A DNA stretch of 5,179 nucleotides from CAZNKU01 sp045654805 (GTDB lineage: Bacteria > Bacillota > Clostridia > Monoglobales > Firm-18): contig JAZOOD010000058.1 of assembly GCA_045654805.1 (NCBI GenBank), positions 1 through 5,179 of the forward strand, read 5' to 3'. Within the stretch, counting starts at the first letter, position 1; each line of letters starts with the position of its first letter. Positions 3,446 through 5,179 of the stretch are shown piece after piece. The notes below the pieces were generated by a model. The model had not been told where the DNA came from and did no database searches. It saw only the letters and a list, made by a program, of their open reading frames with translations. The translations under genes and the position numbers were made by a program.

Positions 3446-5179
3446 ATGGCAAAACAAAAAGTAACAATTACTAATAACAGCATAAAGAGTGGAGTTACAA
3501 CGGATGTAAAAAAAGCTATTTGTGAATTTATTTGGAATGGGTTTGATGCTGGTGCTGTGAATGTACGTATTAATTATAGCGTAAATGAACTTGGAGGTAT
3601 ATCTGATTTATATATTGAAGACGACGGAGAAGGAATAAGTCGTTCATCATTAAATGAGACATTTGGAAAATATCAAGATTCAATTAAACGCCATTCATTT
3701 CAATGGAGTTCACAAATTAAGGGTAAAAAAGGTAAGGGTCGATATTCTTTCAATCTTTTTGCGACTAAAGCAAAGTGGATTAGTGTCTGTAGGGAAAATG
3801 ACCATTTAATAGAACATCATATTTCAATCGATGCTAGTGACAATGATCATTTTAATGATTATAGTGATGATTGCGTAAACAAGATCGTTCATAATGTAAG
3901 AACTGGAACAAAAGTTGAATTTTTCAATGTGTCATTATCTGAATCTTTTTTTCAGTCTGATGATTTTGTTGAATACCTAAAAAAGGAATATGCAGTATTT
4001 TTGAAACTAAACGAAAATATAGGGAAAAGCATATCTATTAATGGTGAAATACTAGATTACAATTCGATAATTGCGGCAACAGACACCAATCATTTTAATA
4101 TTGTTGATGAGCAAGATAACGACCATGTGTATAGCTTTAATTTAACTTTCATCAGATGGAAAGAAAAAATGAAAGAGAATTATTGCTCATACTTTCTAGA
4201 TGAAGATCAAATAGAGCATTATGAGAAGACAACAACTTTGAATAAAAAAGATGTCAATTTCCATCACAGTGTATATGTTATATCATCATACTTTAATGGC
4301 TTTGTGCCGCCAGTAAAGAAGGTTAAAATATCAGATGAAAACTCTGATGAGAATCAAGGACAGTTGAATTTCCCAGATTTCAAGGGGGATAAAACTGAAA
4401 AAGATAAGGTGTTTAAACTTTTATTGAAGAAAGTAACTGCTTGGATTATAGAAAAAGAAAAAGAGTATATATCTAATATTGCCGGAGATGAATTATGGAC
4501 AAAATTTGAGAAGAATGGTACTGTTACAATTCCAACTAGCGAATATGAAATGCCATTATATGAAGATTTAAAACAAACGATAAAAGGAATATATTCCGTT
4601 CAACCAAAGGTTTTTACAAATATAAAGAAAGAACAAGCTAAAGCTCTTGTCGGATGTGTGAGTCTTCTCTTGCAAACAGATAAGAGAGAGGATCTTCTTG
4701 CAATTATAGAGGGCGTCGTAAAAATGACTGACGAAGAAAGACATCGTTTGGCTGAAATCTTACAGACAACAGAACTTTCACATATAACCAATACCATAAC
4801 CTTGTTGGAAAATAGATTAAAAACGGTATCTGCAATTAAAGCAATGCTCTTTGATAAATCTATGAATGCATATGAGGTTCCTGATGTGCAGAAAATGATA
4901 TCTTCTGCATTTTGGTTATTTGGCGAGCAATATAACATTGTAACAGAAGCCGAACCCGATTTTCAACAGGCATTGGAACGATATTTAGATAAAATACAAA
5001 AAGAGACTAAAGGTATAGGGTATAGTAAAGTTTCTGTTGAGAAACTTAAACATCCTGACGTAAATAAAGAGTTGGATATTTTTGCATTTAGGCAAACTAA
5101 AGACAGCAACAGTATTGAAAATATAATTGTTGAATTAAAAAGACCTAACATTAAGCTTGGCGAATTAGAATTAAGTCAA
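3446..5179 (+). CDS. GHKL ATPase fused to a PD-(D/E)XK (Shedu-like) nuclease, 3' truncated by window
   Basis: An open frame of 578 codons running off the right edge. ATG 3446 is the only start after an in-frame stop at 3431-3433, and its leader is AT-rich with no Shine-Dalgarno. Residues 1 to about 200 form a GHKL ATPase domain: N-box E27-x3-N31-x2-D34-A35, where E27 is the likely general base and N31 binds Mg; G1 box D59-D60-G61-E62-G63; and the glycine-rich lid G93-x2-G96-x-G98 (GKKGKGRYSF). This pattern is closer to MutL/MORC/Hsp90 than to histidine kinases. The middle (about 200-480) is charged and includes YFNGFVPP near 282-289. The C-terminus has WLFGEQY (490-496), as seen before the nuclease core of Shedu/DUF4263 proteins, then D544 and E563-L564-K565, the D and ExK of a PD-(D/E)XK active site, and Q578 at the edge. 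By analogy, ATP-driven dimerisation would control DNA cleavage in defence. GC is lower than in the AbiE genes in sampled stretches (about 23-35% against about 37%). Confidence 0.85.
   Translation, partial: MAKQKVTITNNSIKSGVTTDVKKAICEFIWNGFDAGAVNVRINYSVNELGGISDLYIEDDGEGISRSSLNETFGKYQDSIKRHSFQWSSQIKGKKGKGRYSFNLFATKAKWISVCRENDHLIEHHISIDASDNDHFNDYSDDCVNKIVHNVRTGTKVEFFNVSLSESFFQSDDFVEYLKKEYAVFLKLNENIGKSISINGEILDYNSIIAATDTNHFNIVDEQDNDHVYSFNLTFIRWKEKMKENYCSYFLDEDQIEHYEKTTTLNKKDVNFHHSVYVISSYFNGFVPPVKKVKISDENSDENQGQLNFPDFKGDKTEKDKVFKLLLKKVTAWIIEKEKEYISNIAGDELWTKFEKNGTVTIPTSEYEMPLYEDLKQTIKGIYSVQPKVFTNIKKEQAKALVGCVSLLLQTDKREDLLAIIEGVVKMTDEERHRLAEILQTTELSHITNTITLLENRLKTVSAIKAMLFDKSMNAYEVPDVQKMISSAFWLFGEQYNIVTEAEPDFQQALERYLDKIQKETKGIGYSKVSVEKLKHPDVNKELDIFAFRQTKDSNSIENIIVELKRPNIKLGELELSQ

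Noticed and set aside
4600..5151. Minus-strand frames at 4600-4938 and 4963-5151
   Set aside because: They lie antisense to the ATPase-nuclease gene, which runs uninterrupted from 3446 and carries catalytic motifs on both sides of them.

Overview
The window looks like an accessory region of a Bacteroidales chromosome or integrative element (Bacteroides/Prevotella-like). This rests on low GC, promoter matches to the Bacteroidetes -7 consensus TAnnTTTG, weak or absent Shine-Dalgarno sequences, and protein families typical of that group. Species cannot be assigned from the sequence alone.

Layout. (1) Positions 1-100 are the spacer after a leftward gene; they hold a weak leftward promoter candidate and an imperfect dyad. 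(2) 101-979, minus strand, encodes a 292-residue DNA-binding protein: an N-terminal zinc-ribbon-like cysteine cluster followed by four successive excisionase/MerR-like helix-turn-helix units, the kind of protein often found beside integrases in Bacteroidetes mobile elements. (3) 980-1928 is about 950 bp without a convincing gene but dense in repeats: two 20-bp direct repeats, a 9-bp inverted copy of their core further on, a 7-bp dyad, GGTAGAAA repeats, a leftward terminator with no obvious gene to terminate, and several inverted repeats. It looks like an attachment/regulatory region or a scar of past recombination. (4) 1929-3379 is an AbiE-type toxin-antitoxin pair, with AbiEi-like antitoxin and AbiEii-like nucleotidyltransferase toxin overlapping by 4 bp. 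An inverted repeat and a promoter sit directly upstream, and the promoter is so close to the start codon that the transcript is probably leaderless. (5) 3446-5179, open at the right edge, encodes at least 578 residues: an N-terminal GHKL (Hsp90/MutL/MORC-like) ATPase and a C-terminal PD-(D/E)XK nuclease core that resembles Shedu (DUF4263) proteins.

Working picture (inference). The right half is a small defence module. The AbiE pair can act as an abortive-infection and addiction system. The ATPase-nuclease fusion next to it, in the same orientation and 66 bp downstream, is a candidate single-protein anti-phage or anti-plasmid effector whose nuclease would be gated by nucleotide-driven dimerisation. 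The left half, with its multi-HTH protein and repeat-rich region, is probably recombination or control machinery of the element carrying the module. The ATPase-nuclease gene is the most interesting item; its 3' end and the next genes lie outside the window.
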